Assembly: GCA_944474755.1 (NCBI GenBank)
Contig: OX104113.1
Location: forward strand, 51,103,644 to 51,167,643
Reading direction: 5' to 3'
From: Limnoperna fortunei
Taxonomy: Eukaryota > Mollusca > Bivalvia > Mytilida > Modiolidae
Length of the DNA: 64,000 nt
Position numbers and translations under genes: made by a program. Shown piece after piece: positions 1 through 13,500 of the stretch; position 1 is the stretch's first letter; every line of letters starts with the position of its first letter. The notes below the pieces were generated by a model. It saw nothing but the letters and a program-made list of their open reading frames with translations. It was not told the origin of the DNA and did no database searches.

Positions 1-1540
1 TATTTTTATTTTATAATTTATTTAAAATTAACTAACGTATAGCGATAACTAAATTGATGAAAGCCAGAAGTTGACCTTATAATTAAATAATTCATATATA
101 ACGGATTATATTGTGTACAAGCATGTCACTTGTTAGATCGGAAATTAAAGGTAATTGTGCAACACATTTAGTGTGTGTTGTTCGTTTCAGGACAAAACAA
201 AACACGTAGTAAGGAGTATCAATATGAGAGTGACGAAACCATCAGTGAGTATAAATAATGATATCCCATGTTATTGTTTCCTTTAGTTTCATTAGAACGT
301 TGGGGATTGGATAAAACAGTTTTCTATTTAATCTTCTTTCAAACTAAGTACCGATGAGTAGACAACCGTAATGAGCATAACACAGTATATTGGTCAAATA
401 GTCGTTTTTCGATTGAAACAAACAGTCAGAAAATTGTGATAAGACGAAATAAAAATACATATTTTACAAATTTTAGTACATTTCAATTCGTAATATTTTT
501 AAACCTTTAATATCTGCATATGAACAAGAAAAACAGAATTGTATAAAAAATTATCTGTGAAGTGAAAGGGTAATTAAAGATATTTAGACGTCAGCAAGGT
601 GCCCATAACTGTTGATTTATTTTTGAAGCATTTGTAGCATTGTTTAGGAATATAAGTGAAAACAAATCTTATTAGACTACTGTTCTATCTTACAGGTCAA
701 TATATAAAGCCAAAAGAAAAAGGTAATTTCGAAAAAAGGGGCTATAAACAAGAAGCGTCAAATAAAATGATGTTATAGGTTTGTCGATTAAGTCTTGATG
801 ATCAAATATTTTGAGAATCTAAGTATAGCTATTTTTATGTCTTCAGTATTGACACAAGTATACTAAGTAATGCTATCCCAATTATATCGTAAATTGAGTA
901 CCATTTACTCAATGTTTCTTCATTCTGTAATTGGAGAACTTCAGACAAAGAACACTTACTAAAATTACGGTGTGGCGTAAAATAATAATGAAATGTATTA
1001 AATATCTAAAGCGTGCTTATAGTCGTTGAGTTTTGTGAACTGTTTGCTCAGAGAGCAAAGTTTCGGTGCAAACGGAATAAAACTGTTTACTAAATGTATA
1101 TCTTGTTGTACATTACAGGCAATCGATACAATTCAAAAGAAAAAGGTAGTCACGATAGTCACGAGAAATCAGGTAATACGATAATTGGCATCAACCTTCG
1201 TCAACTGATCTTTAGTGTTTTCATCTATCCACGATACTTTCCCGACTAGTGTAATGATATACTTAAACGAGTCTGGATAAAGATGAAATTAATATTTGTT
1301 AGTTGTTTCGTCAGTCTTTCTTCGACATATTTAAAATAATTAATAATCTTGAAGACTACAGAAATGATTTTTGATGTCCTCAGGACGTAATTGCACGTCG
1401 AATGACGAAATCAACAAGGTTTATTAAAAAGTGTTGAGAAACATTTTGCTTAAGGCTAATTAAGCCCTGTTTAAAACAACAGATACCTTTTTAATGAGAA
1501 AAAATTAGTTCGATTTTTTTATTACACAATAATTATTGTC
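1..1540 (+). repeat. Tandem unit 1 of the 1.54-kb exon cassette
   Basis: The first of the near-identical units; the next starts at 1541. Exons lie at 191-244 (54 nt), 696-722 (27 nt) and 1119-1172 (54 nt). Each has an AG acceptor after a pyrimidine-rich tract and a GT donor (GTGAGT, GTAATT, GTAATA). Read in phase 1 they give QNKTRSKEYQYESDETI, then SQYIKPKEK, then GNRYNSKEKGSHDSHEKS, a 45-residue unit rich in K, E, S, Q and N with no Cys or Trp. The window starts inside the array, so more units may lie upstream. Confidence 0.9.
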
Positions 1541-4500
1541 TATTTTTATTTTATAATTTATTTAAAATTAACTAACGTATTGCGATAACTAAATTGATGA
1601 AAGCCAGAAGTTGACCTTATAATTAAATAATTCATATATAACGGATCATATTGTGTACAAGCATGTCACTTGTTAGATCGGAAATTAAAGGTAATTGTGC
1701 AACACATTTAGTGTGTGTTGTTCGTTTCAGGACAAAACAAAACACGTAGTAAGGAGTATCAATATGAGAGTGACGAAACCATCAGTGATTATAAATAATG
1801 ATATCCCATGTTATTGTTTCCTTTAGTTTCATTAGAACGTTGGGGATTGGATAAAACAGTTTTCTATTTAATCTTCTTTCAAACTGAGTACCGATGAGTA
1901 GACAACCGTAATGAGCATAACACAGTATATTGGTCAAATAGCCGTTTTTCGATTGAAACAAACAGTCAGAAAATTGTGATAAGACGAAATAAAAATACAT
2001 ATTTTACAAATGTTAGTACATTTCAATTCGTAATATTTTTAAACCTTTAATATCTGCATATGAACAAGAAAAATAGAATTGTATATAAAATTATCTGTGA
2101 AGTGAAAGGGTAATTAAAGATATTTAGACGTCAGCAAGGTGCCCATAACTGTTGATTTATTTTTGAAGCATTTGTAGCATTGTTTAGGAATATAAGTGAA
2201 AACAAATCTTATTAGACTACTGTTCTATCTTACAGGTCAATATATAAAGCCAAAAGAAAAAGGTAATTTCGAAAAAAGGGGCTATAAACAAGAAGCGTCA
2301 AATAAAATGATGTTATAGGTTTGTCGATTAAGTCTTGATGATCAAATATCTTGAGAATCTAAGTATAGCTATTTTTATGTCTTCAGTATTGACACAAGTT
2401 TTCTAAGTAATGCTATCCCAATTATATCGTAAATTGAGTACCATTTACTCAATGTTTCTTCATTCTGTAATTGGAGAACTTCAGACAAAGAACACTTACT
2501 AAAATTACGGTGTGGCGTAAAATAATAATGAAATGTATTAAATATCTAAAGCGTGCTTATAGTCGTTGAGTTTTGTGAACTGTTTGTTCAGAGAGAAAAG
2601 TTTCGGTGCACACGGAATATAACTGTTCACTAAATGTATATATTGTTGTACATTACAGGCAATCGATACAATTCCAAAGAAAAAGGTAGTCACGATAGTC
2701 ACGAGAAATCAGGTAATACGATAATTGGCATCAACCTTCGTCAACTGATCTTTAGTGTTTTCATCTATCCACGATACTTTCCCGACTAGTGTAATGATAT
2801 ACTTAAACGAGTCTGGATAAAGATGAAATTTATATTTGTTAGTTGTTTCGTCAGTTTTTCTTCGACATATTTAAAATAATTAATAATCTTGAAGACTACA
2901 GAAATGATTTTTGATGTCGTTAGGACGTAACAATTGCACGTCGAATGACGAAATGAATAAGGCCTATTTAAAAGTGTTGAGAAATATTTTGCTTGAGGCT
3001 AATGAAGTCCTGTTTAAAACAACAGATCCTTTTTAATGAGAAAAAATAGTTCGATTCTTTATTACATAATAATTATTGTCTTTTGTTATTTTATAATTCA
3101 TTTAAAATTAACTAACGTATTGCGATAACTAAATTGATGAAAGCCAGAAGCTGACCTTATAATAAAATAATTCATATATAACGGATTATATTGTGTACAA
3201 GCATGTCACTTGTAATCTGGGAAAATAAAGGTAATTATGCAATACATTTAGTATTTGTTGTTCGTTTCAGGACAAAACAAAACACGTAGTAAGGAGTATC
3301 AATATGAGAGTGAAGAAGACATCAGTGAGTATAAACAATGATATGCCATGTTACTGTTTCCTTTAGTTTCATTAGAACGTTGGAAATTGGATAAACAATT
3401 TTCTATTTAATATTCTTTCAAACTAAGTACCGATGCGTAAACAACCGTAATGAGCATAACACAGTATATTGGTCAAATAGCCGTTTTTCGATTGAAACAA
3501 ACATTCAGAAAATTGTGATCAGACGAAATAGAAATACATATTATTTTACAAATTCTAGTACATTTCAATTCGTAATATTTTTTAAACCTTTAAATATCTG
3601 TGCATATGAACAAGAAAAACAGAATTGTAAATTAAATTATCTTGTAAACTGAAATGGTAATTGAAGATATTTAGACGTCAGCAAGGTGTCTTTAACTGTT
3701 GATTTATTTTAGAAGTATCTGTAGCATTGTTTAGGAATGTAAGTGAAAACAAATCTTATTAGCCTACTGTTCTATCTTACAGGTCAATATATAAAGCCAA
3801 AAGAAAAAGGTAATTTCGAAAAAAGGGACAATAAAGAAGAAGCGTCAAATAAAATGATGTTATAGTTTTGTCGATTAAGTCTTGATGATCAGATATCTTG
3901 AGAATCTAAGTATAGCTATTGTTATGTCTTCAGTATTGACACAAGTATACTAAGTAATGCTATCCCAATTATATCGTAAATTGAGTACAATTGACTCAAT
4001 GTTTCTTCATTCTGTAATTGGAGAACTTCAGGCGAAGAACACTTACCTAAATTTCGCTGTGGCGTAAACTGAAATTTAGTAGATATCTAAAGCGTGCGAG
4101 TAGTCGTTAAGTTTTGTGAACAGTTTGTTCAGAGAGCAAAGTTTCGGTACTAGCGGAATAAAACTGTCCACTAAATGTATATCTTTTTGTACATTACAGG
4201 CAATCGATACAATTCCAAAGAAAAAGGTAGTCACGATAGTCACGAGAAATCAGGTAATACGATAATATACGAGTTTCACATTATCTTAGTTTCTAAAAAT
4301 AGATCGCTCTTATCAGTTCATAATGAGGCTAAGGGTGTATAGATCTCTATAGTATGGCATGGAATGTAAACATTATTCAAAAATACGTTCTAGATCAATT
4401 ATGGATCATGAGATGTGTTAAAAGAAATTTTAAGAGAAAATGACAATTTAAGCGTGTTTGTCACAAGGCAGATTTTAGTTGCCAGGTGTTCATTTAATCA

Positions 4501-7500
4501 GCTGTAGCCGATCGAAAGAATGCAACTTATGATGATGGGTCAAACGAGGAGCTCGGACATTGTAGACAATTTCAGTCCTCTTCTTAGTTTAGATTCCACC
4601 AATGAAATAGTATTTAAAGAACTTAATTTAACACCCAAAGATCGACTATGGCATACGGACCTTAGACAATTTTCGCCGTGCAATTTTTGATTAGGCTTAT
4701 AAATACCTAGTAAATGAATAGGACTAAAAATACGGTGACTTCGTTATGAAAAAAGGTGACACATATAAAAAGATAAAATCTTACAATTTTTTTCCCAAAA
4801 GGTAGTGTTACCCCAACATGTACATGTATAATCAAAGTTAAACTTATGAAAAAGTTAGTCCAAAGACACAAGTATATATTCAATATCTAAACCTACAATT
4901 TGTATACTTCCATTCCCAAAGTGAACATTTTGAAAAACAATAACATGAATAATTCATCAAAAGTTCTCTAGCCAAATGGTTAAATATACCAAAGAAAATA
5001 TGACTTTGAAATATATGAGGGGAGGAGGGGTCATCATCCCGAATTTCAGATCACAATATTAGAAAATCCAGAATTCCCGGTAATACAATTGACATTTGCC
5101 CGAATACCCACAAAATTCGGAACGTTAATCAATAAAAAATTGTCCAGATGTTGTCAATTTGGCCAATATTGAAAAGTAGATCAACCTGAAGTTCCTATAC
5201 TAATTTGACATAATTTTCATACTATTGATTAGCAACGAAGAGCAAGTTCAGCATTGTAATGGGATAAGCCAAGAATGACACTTGTAAACTGTGATAATAT
5301 GATATTCCCTGGTCTTCGGAATCCCTGCATACCAATGTAAGGTTAGACATTAATTAAACCATAAAAATTAATACCGGTAACTTTATATCCCGAATTCCTG
5401 GCGAGAAAATGTGTTCTTTCCCTAATCTCGCTTACGTTTTAATCCCGAATTCACGGTCAAATTTTAGCCAAATATACCGAATTCCCGTTAAAACAAATGC
5501 CCAACCCTGGCGTCCCGAAAAAGGTTCTCCCTACCCTCATATATGGCCACCTACTCGAATTTCGACGATTTTCCTTTATTCAGCATTGTAAACAACAAAT
5601 TCATAACTGCATTTAATAATGTGTATTTCAAATGATTAAAATCAATAATAAATTACAGATGTTTAAACCAAATTAATGTCGCAAAGCGAATATGAAATAA
5701 TAACAGAAACTTACAAAGTAAAGCAATTTATTTGTGATACAACAAAAAAACCCAAATATTTATACATCTATTCTCTACGACTGATCGGACTGATACACCC
5801 TTAGCCTCGAACTCGCTAAACTTCCGGTATATTCTACAATCCTGACCAAATCGGAATAAACATGTTGTGAAAAGGGTATATTGGCATCAACCTTCGTCAA
5901 CTGATCTTTAGTGTTTTCATCTATCCACGATACTTTCCGGACTAGTGCAATGCTATACTTAAACGAGTCTGGATAAAGATGGAATTAATATTTGTTAGTT
6001 GTTTCGTCAGTCTTTCTTCGACATATTTCAAATAATAAATTATCTTGCAGACTACAGAAATGATTTTTGACGTCGTTAGGACGTAATTGCACGTCGAATG
6101 CCGAAATCAATAATATTTATTAAAAAGTGTTGAGAAACATTTTGCTTAAAACTAATGTAGCCCTGTTTAAAACAACAGATACCTTTTTAATGAGAAAAAA
6201 ATAGTTTGATTTTTTTTATTACATAATAATTATTGTCTATATTTATTTTATAATTTATTTAAAATTAACCAACGTATTGCGATAACTAAATTGATGAAAG
6301 CCAGAAGTTGACCTTATAATTAAATAATTCATATATAACGGATTATATTGTGTACAAGCATGTCACTTGTAATCTGGGAAAATAAAGGTAATTGTGCAAT
6401 ACATTTCGTTTTTGTTGTTCGTTTCAGGACAAAACAAAACACGTAGTAAGGATTATCAATATAAGAGTGAAGAAGACAACAGTGAGTATAAATAACGATA
6501 TGCCATGTTACTGTTTCCTTAAATTTCATTAGAACGTTGGAGATTGGATAAAACAGTTTTCTATTTAATCTTCTTTCAAACTAAGTACCGATGAGTAGAC
6601 AACCGTAATGAGCATAACACAGTATATTGGTCAAATAGCCGTTTTTCGATTGAAACAAACAGTCAGAAAATTGTAATAAGACGAAATAGAAATACATATT
6701 ATCTTACAAATTTTAGTATATTTAAATGCGTAATATTTTAAAACCTTTAATATCTGCATATGAACAAGAAAAATAGAATTGTATATAAAATTATCTGTGA
6801 AGTGAAAGGGTAATTAAAGATATTTAGACCTCAGCAAGGTGCCCATAACTGTTGATTTATTTTTGAAGCATTTGTAGCATTGTTTAGGAATATAAGTGAA
6901 AACAAATCTAATTAGACTACTGTTCTATCTTACAGGTCAATATATAAAGCCAAAAGAAAAAGGTAATTTCGAAAAAGGGGCTATAAACAAGAAGCGTCAA
7001 ATAAAATGATGTTATAGGTTTGTCGATTAAGTCTTGATGATCAAATATCTTGAAAATCTAAGCATAGCTATTTTTATGTCTTCAGTATTGACACAAGTAT
7101 ACTAAGTAATGCTGTCCCAATTATATCGTAAATTGAGTTCCATTTACTCAATGTTTCTTCATCCAATTCTGTAATTCGAGAACTTCAGACAAAGAACACT
7201 TACTAAAATTACGCTGTGGCGTAAAATAATAATGAAAGTTTTTAGATATCTAAAGCGTGCTAATAGTCGTTGAGTTTTGTGAACTGTTTGTTCAGAGAGC
7301 AAAGTGTCAGTGCAAACGGAATAAAACTGTTCACTAAATGTATATCTTGTCGTACATTACAGGCAATCGATACAATTCGAAAGAAAAAGGTAGTCACGAT
7401 AGTCACGAGAAATCAGGTAATACGATAATTGGCATCAACCTTCGTCAACTGATCTTTAGTGTTTTCATCTATCCACGATAGTTTACCGACTAGTGTAATG

Positions 7501-10500
7501 ATATACTTAAACGAGTCTGGATAAAGATGAAATTAATATTTGTTAGTTGTTTCGTCAGTCTTTCTTCGACATATTTAAAATAATTAATAATCTTGAAGAC
7601 TACAGAAATGATTTTTGATGTCGTTAGGATGTAATAATTGCACGTCGAATGACGAAATCAGTCAGGTTTATTAAAAAGTGTTGAGAAACATTTGGCTTAA
7701 ACCTAATGAAGCCCTATTTAAAACAACAGATACCTTTTTAATGAGAAAAATAGTTCGATTCTTTGTTACATAATAATTATTGTCAATTTTAGTTTAGAAT
7801 TTATTTAAAATTAACCAACGTATTGCGATAACTAAATTGATGAAAGCCAGAAGGTGACCTTATAATAAAATAATTCATATATAACGGATTATATTGTGTA
7901 CAAGCATGTCACTTGTAATCTGGGAAATTAAAGGTAATTGTGCAATACATTTAGTGTGTGTTGTTCGTTTCAGGACAAAACAAAACACGTAGTAAGGAGT
8001 ATCAATATGAGAGTGACGAAACCATCAGTGAGTATAAATAATGATATCCCATGTTATTGTTTCCTTTAGTTTCATTAGAACGTTGAAGATTGGATAAACA
8101 ATTTTCTATTTAATATTCTTTCAAACTAAGTACCGATGCGTAAACAACCGTAATGAGCATAACACAGTATATTGGTCAAATAGCCGTTTTTCGATTGAAA
8201 CAAACAGTCAGAAAATTGTGATCAGACGAAATAGAAATACATATTATTTTACAAATTCTAGTACATTTCAATTCGTAATATTTTTAAACCTTTACATATC
8301 TCTGCATATGAACAAGAAAAAAACAGAATTGTATATAAAATTATCTGTAAAGTGAAAGGGTAATTACAGATATTTAGACGTCATCAAGGTGCCCATAACT
8401 GTTGATTATTTTTGAAGCATTTGTAGCATTGTTTAGGAATATAAGTGAAAACAAATCTTATTTGACTACTGTTCTATCTTACAGGTAAATATATCAAGCC
8501 AAAAGAAAAAGGTAATCTCGAAAAAGGGCAATAAAAAAGAAGCGTCAAATAAAATGATGGTATAGTTTTGTCGATTAAGTCTTGATGATCAAATCACTTG
8601 AGTATCTAAGTATAGATAATTTCATGTCTTCAGTATTGACACAAGTATACTAAGTAATGCTATCCCAAGTATATCGTAAATTGAGTACCATTTACTCAAT
8701 GTTTCTTCAACTAATTCTGTAATAAGAGAACTTCAGACAAAGAACACTTACTTAAATTAAACCACGTAAAATAATAATGAAATTTATTAGATATCTAAAG
8801 CGTGCTAATAGTCGTTGAGTTTTGTGAACTGTTTATTCAGAGAGCAAAGTCGGTGCAAACGGAATAAAACTGTTCACTAAATGTATATCTTGTTGTACAT
8901 TACAGGCAATCGATACAATTCCAAAGAAAAAGGAAGTCACGATAGTCACGAGAAATCAGGTAAAAGATAGCTGGCAGCAACCTTCGTCAATTGATCTTTA
9001 GTGTTGTCAACTATCCACGATACTTTCCTGACTAGTGTAATGATATATTTAAACTAGTCTGGCTAAAGATGAAATCAATATTTGTTAGTTGCTTCGTCAG
9101 TATTTCTTCGACATATTTAAAATAATTAATAATCTTGAAGACTACAGAAATGATTGTTGATGTCGTTAGGACGTAATTGCACGTCGAATGACGATATCAA
9201 TAAAGTCTATTAAAAAGTGTTGATAAACATTTTGCTAAAAACTAATATAAATGGTGTTTAAAACAACAAATACCGTTTTTTTTATTAGAAAAAATATTTT
9301 TATTCGTTAGTACATAATCATTGTTGTCTGTTTTTATTGAAGAATTTATTAAAAATCATCTAAAGTATTGCGATAACTAAATTGATTAAAGCTAAAATTT
9401 GCCCTCATGATATCAAAATTCATATATACAGTCCGCCATAAGTTAAGCATCACCTACTTTTCCGGATCTAATGTTTTTTCAATAACATAAACAAATGAGA
9501 AACTGTTTAATTTGTATGAAAATGTATATATCATTAGGAAATTTGAACCTGTAAAATTCTTTATTTAAATCCTCAAATTGTAAAATTAAATTCTAGTTGT
9601 CTAATAATGATCACAAAAAATAGGCCAAAAAACAACAAAACAATAGGTGATTTTAAGTTTTAGTTTGACACAAATTTTTTCATTGTATACAAAATTACAG
9701 TCATTCAACAAGTCCTGAGGTGAAAGAGTAACAAATGGACTGTCGTTTGGCGTATTTTCCATCAATATCAGGTATAACCTCCACGCTTCCGGTGTAAATG
9801 TTCAACACGCCGCCTCATTCCAGCAACTAAACGCCCAAGTCTGTACTGTGGAAATCTCTGCCATTCTTCCACAAGTGCGACTTCTAATTCTCGAATATAT
9901 TGGCATCTTGGGTTCCGTTGATTGACTTTTCGCCCGATAAAGTCCCACACATGCTCAATCGGATTCATATCCGGTGACATGGCTGGCCATGGAAGTGTGT
10001 CAATGGCTTCTGTTTCAATAAAGTTCCTCACAACACGGGCTCGATGGGGTCGAGCGTTGTCGTCTTGAAACATTGGTCTGTCTGCAAGAGCATGGTTGTC
10101 AAAATGTGGCCTAACGTGACCATTCAAGATGTCATCGCGGTATTTCAGACCATTCAATGTAACGTTGAGAATCTGTAAAGGGAGCTTGCAGTCACGTGAA
10201 AAGCATCCCCATACGGTAACGCCGCCACCACCGAATGCAGTTGTTCCTACAATATGGTTTCTATCCAAAGCTGTATTCCTTTGCCGCCAAACACGTATCC
10301 GATGATGTCAAAAGGCTTCAACAGAAAGCGGCTTTCATCTGACCAATGAATACGTCTCCAGCTTCTTATATTCCAGTGACGATGATGTCTTGCCCACTCC
10401 ATTCGTGCTTGGCGGTGCCATCTTGTCAGTTCTGGTCGTTTCAAAGGCCTGCGGGCACGTAATCGAGAACTGTGAAGCCTCCGAATAACTGTTCGGTCAC

Positions 10501-13500
10501 TGATTTGACCACCAGTAGGCCACATTCCTCGTAACTGGCCTGCTGTTGAAAAGGGGTGCAATCTGGCTTGACGAGCAAGGAAGCGGTCCTCTCTAGGGGT
10601 TGTTTTACGGGGTCTCCCAGATCTTGGGCGGTCCTCGATTGACCCTGTCTGTCTATCTCTCGCAACAAGTCTGCTAATAACAGAGTTGTTCACCCCAAAA
10701 TTGGCTGCTATTTGGTGGTTTCTCATTCCAGCATTTTTCATTCCAATTGCTTGCCAGCGTTCGGCGATACTTAATTTTCGTCTTACCATGTTGAAAAGTC
10801 TTTAAAAGATAATAACTAACCCCAATATCCACGTGCAATCGGACAAGGCTATTTCATTCAAAGTCAGTCTGTTAATTAGAAGCGGGACAAGTTTTTAAAA
10901 CCGGTTTTTACACTTTAAAACTCTAATTATTGACATCTGACCTGTATGTTATATAAAGGTATTGTTTGAAAGCATAGCATAAATGCATCAGATGCTGAAT
11001 GAATCGTTTTGTAATAAAATTATTTAAGAAAATATTTAGGTGATGCTTAACTTTTGGCGGACTGTATATAACAGATTTTAATTTGTACAAGCATGTCACT
11101 TGTAAGCTGGGAAATTAAAGGTAATTATGCAATACACTTAGTGTTTGTTGTTCTTTTCAGGACCAAACAAAACACGTAGTAAGGAGTATCAATATGAGAG
11201 TGAAGAAGACATCAGTGAGTATAAATAATGATCTGCCATTTACATGGTTCCCTAAATTTCATTATAGGAATTTAGGCGATTTGATAAAACAGTTTTGTAT
11301 TTTATCTTCTTTCCAACTAGAAAAGATTCGTAAACAACCGTAATGAGAATAACACATATTAATAAAATAAACCGTTTTCCAATTGTAAGAAAAAGTCAGA
11401 AAAATTGTGATAAGACAAACCTTTACGTAGCATTCGATATGGAACAAGAAAAATAGAATTGTAACTACAATTATCTATGAAGTGACTGAGTAAGTAAAGA
11501 TATTTAAAGACGTCAGCAACGTTCCCATAACTGTTGCGTTACTTTATGAACTATTTGAAGCATTGTTTAGGAACATAATTTAGAACAAAATCTTATTTGA
11601 CTACTGTTTTTATCTTACAGGTAAATATCTAAAAGGAAAAGGTAATTTCGCAAAAGAATCATGTTATAGTTAATTAATTAATTAATGTTATAGTTTGGTC
11701 GATTAAGTCTTGATGACCCAATGTCTTGAGCATCTACGTATAGTTTTTTTTTTTATTTTTCAGTATTGATACATGTATACTAAGTAATGCTATCACAATT
11801 ATGTCGTAAATTGAGTAAAAGATTTTTTCTACATCTAATTCTGGTTATTGTAGAAATTGAGGCAAAGAATACTTAATTAAATTACTCTGTGGCGTAAAAT
11901 TATAAAGAAATTTATTAGATATATTAAGTGTGCTAATTGTTCAGTATTATTAACTGTTGTTCTGAGTGCAAAGTTTTTGTGCAAACGGAATAAAGATGTT
12001 CACTAAATCTATATCTTGCTGCACATTACAGGCAAGCGATACAATTCAAAAGAACAAGGTAGTCATGATAAATCTGGTAATAAGTTAATTGGCATCAATC
12101 TCCCATCAATTGATTTATAGTGTTGTCAAATGTCGGCAATACCTTCCCGACTAGTGTACAAATATACTTAAAACGGGCCTGGATAAAGATGACATTCCGT
12201 TTAACATTTTTTAATTGTTTCATTATTCTTTCTACAGTAGTGTTTGACATATTTTAAATTATCAATAATCTAGCGTACTGCAAAAGTTTTTTCTTTCATT
12301 TGTTATTTGCAGGTTTAATAACGGAATCAATAATTAGGTCTATTCAAAAGTGTTGAAACAGTTTGCTGAAAATAAATAAAACCGTGTTTAAGTCAACAAA
12401 TACCCCTTTTAATGAGAAATAATACATTAACAATTATATAGATTATTGTTTATCGTTATCTAATAATTTATCTTAAGATTAACTAACGTATTGCTATAAC
12501 TATATTAATGAAAGCAAAAAACGCAAAAAGATGAAGCGTCAAACTATACGACGTTATGGTACTTTCGATTGTCTTGATGACAAAATATCTTATTGCAGTT
12601 AAATTTGATAAAATTTAGTGGTCTCGACTTTATAAATACATATTTCATATTTAAGGATTATATTTTATACAATCATGTTATTAGTCCGCTCGGAATAAAA
12701 GGTAATAGTGCAAGCAGTTAGTTTTTGTAGTTTGTTTCAGAACAAACGAAAAAGTGTAGTAAGAGTATTTTGGATTTTTATTACATATCAACAGTTATAC
12801 ATATTATTGTCGTTTTTCTATCAAATAAATTTATGCGTCAACAACAGAAAAAAGCATATCACAGTATGTTAATCTACATGAACCGTTTTCCAATTGAAAT
12901 AATGACTATAAAAATTTTGAAAAGCCTAAATATATATTCTTACGATTTTATTATTTTTTCAGATATTTTGAAACTTTTTAATAATTTTAAAACACAGAAT
13001 GGCTAAGGATATGAAGCAAGACAATTTTTAATTTTAATTAAGATTATGCTATTACGTAAGGGTTATTAAAGTTATTTTGACGTCAGTAACGTTCCTATAA
13101 CTGCTGTTTTATTTTGTGAAGAGTCTGTAACATTGTTAAGGAATATGATTTAGAACGTCATTTTATTTAACTACTGTTGTATCTTACAGATGAACCTCTA
13201 AAGTCTCCAGTGAAAGGTAATTCCGTAGAAAAGCTGATAAGAACCGACTACGTTGGCATTTTCCTATTGTAAAAGAAACTTTCTTTTGCTAATAGATTTA
13301 TTTTTCATTGATTTAAGTTAACTTTCTTTGGTAAAAAAGCCATTGGATCTTTTTTATATTATGAACGGCTTAGTTTAGAGTAAACATATGATTTGTTATA
13401 GAATTCTGACACACAAAAAAACAATCATGAATTTTTTATTTATTAAACGATCATTAGCATAAAAAATACACTGGATGCAAAGCCGTTCTAATAATTTTTT

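Larger units (their letters stand above)
9329..12450 (+). repeat. Tandem unit 6 of the exon cassette, split by a Tc1-like transposon
   Basis: Unit sequence runs from 9329 to 9428 and resumes after the Tc1 element at 11065, continuing to about 12450. It is more diverged than units 1-5. Exons lie at 11161-11214 (54 nt), 11621-11641 (21 nt) and 12032-12076 (45 nt). The two length changes are multiples of three and both exons stay open (SKYLKGK and KRYNSKEQGSHDKS), so the reading frame is kept. Confidence 0.82.

Noticed and set aside
121..160. A further very small exon before the first cassette exon (TTAG ... AAAGGTAATT)
   Set aside because: The candidate is 14 nt, would break the phase, and the acceptor is not kept in units 3, 4 and 5.
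1..12450. Regularly spaced repeats that might be read as a CRISPR-like array or satellite
   Set aside because: The unit is 1.54 kb with splice sites and open exons, in an intron-rich animal genome; repeats and spacers of CRISPR size are absent.
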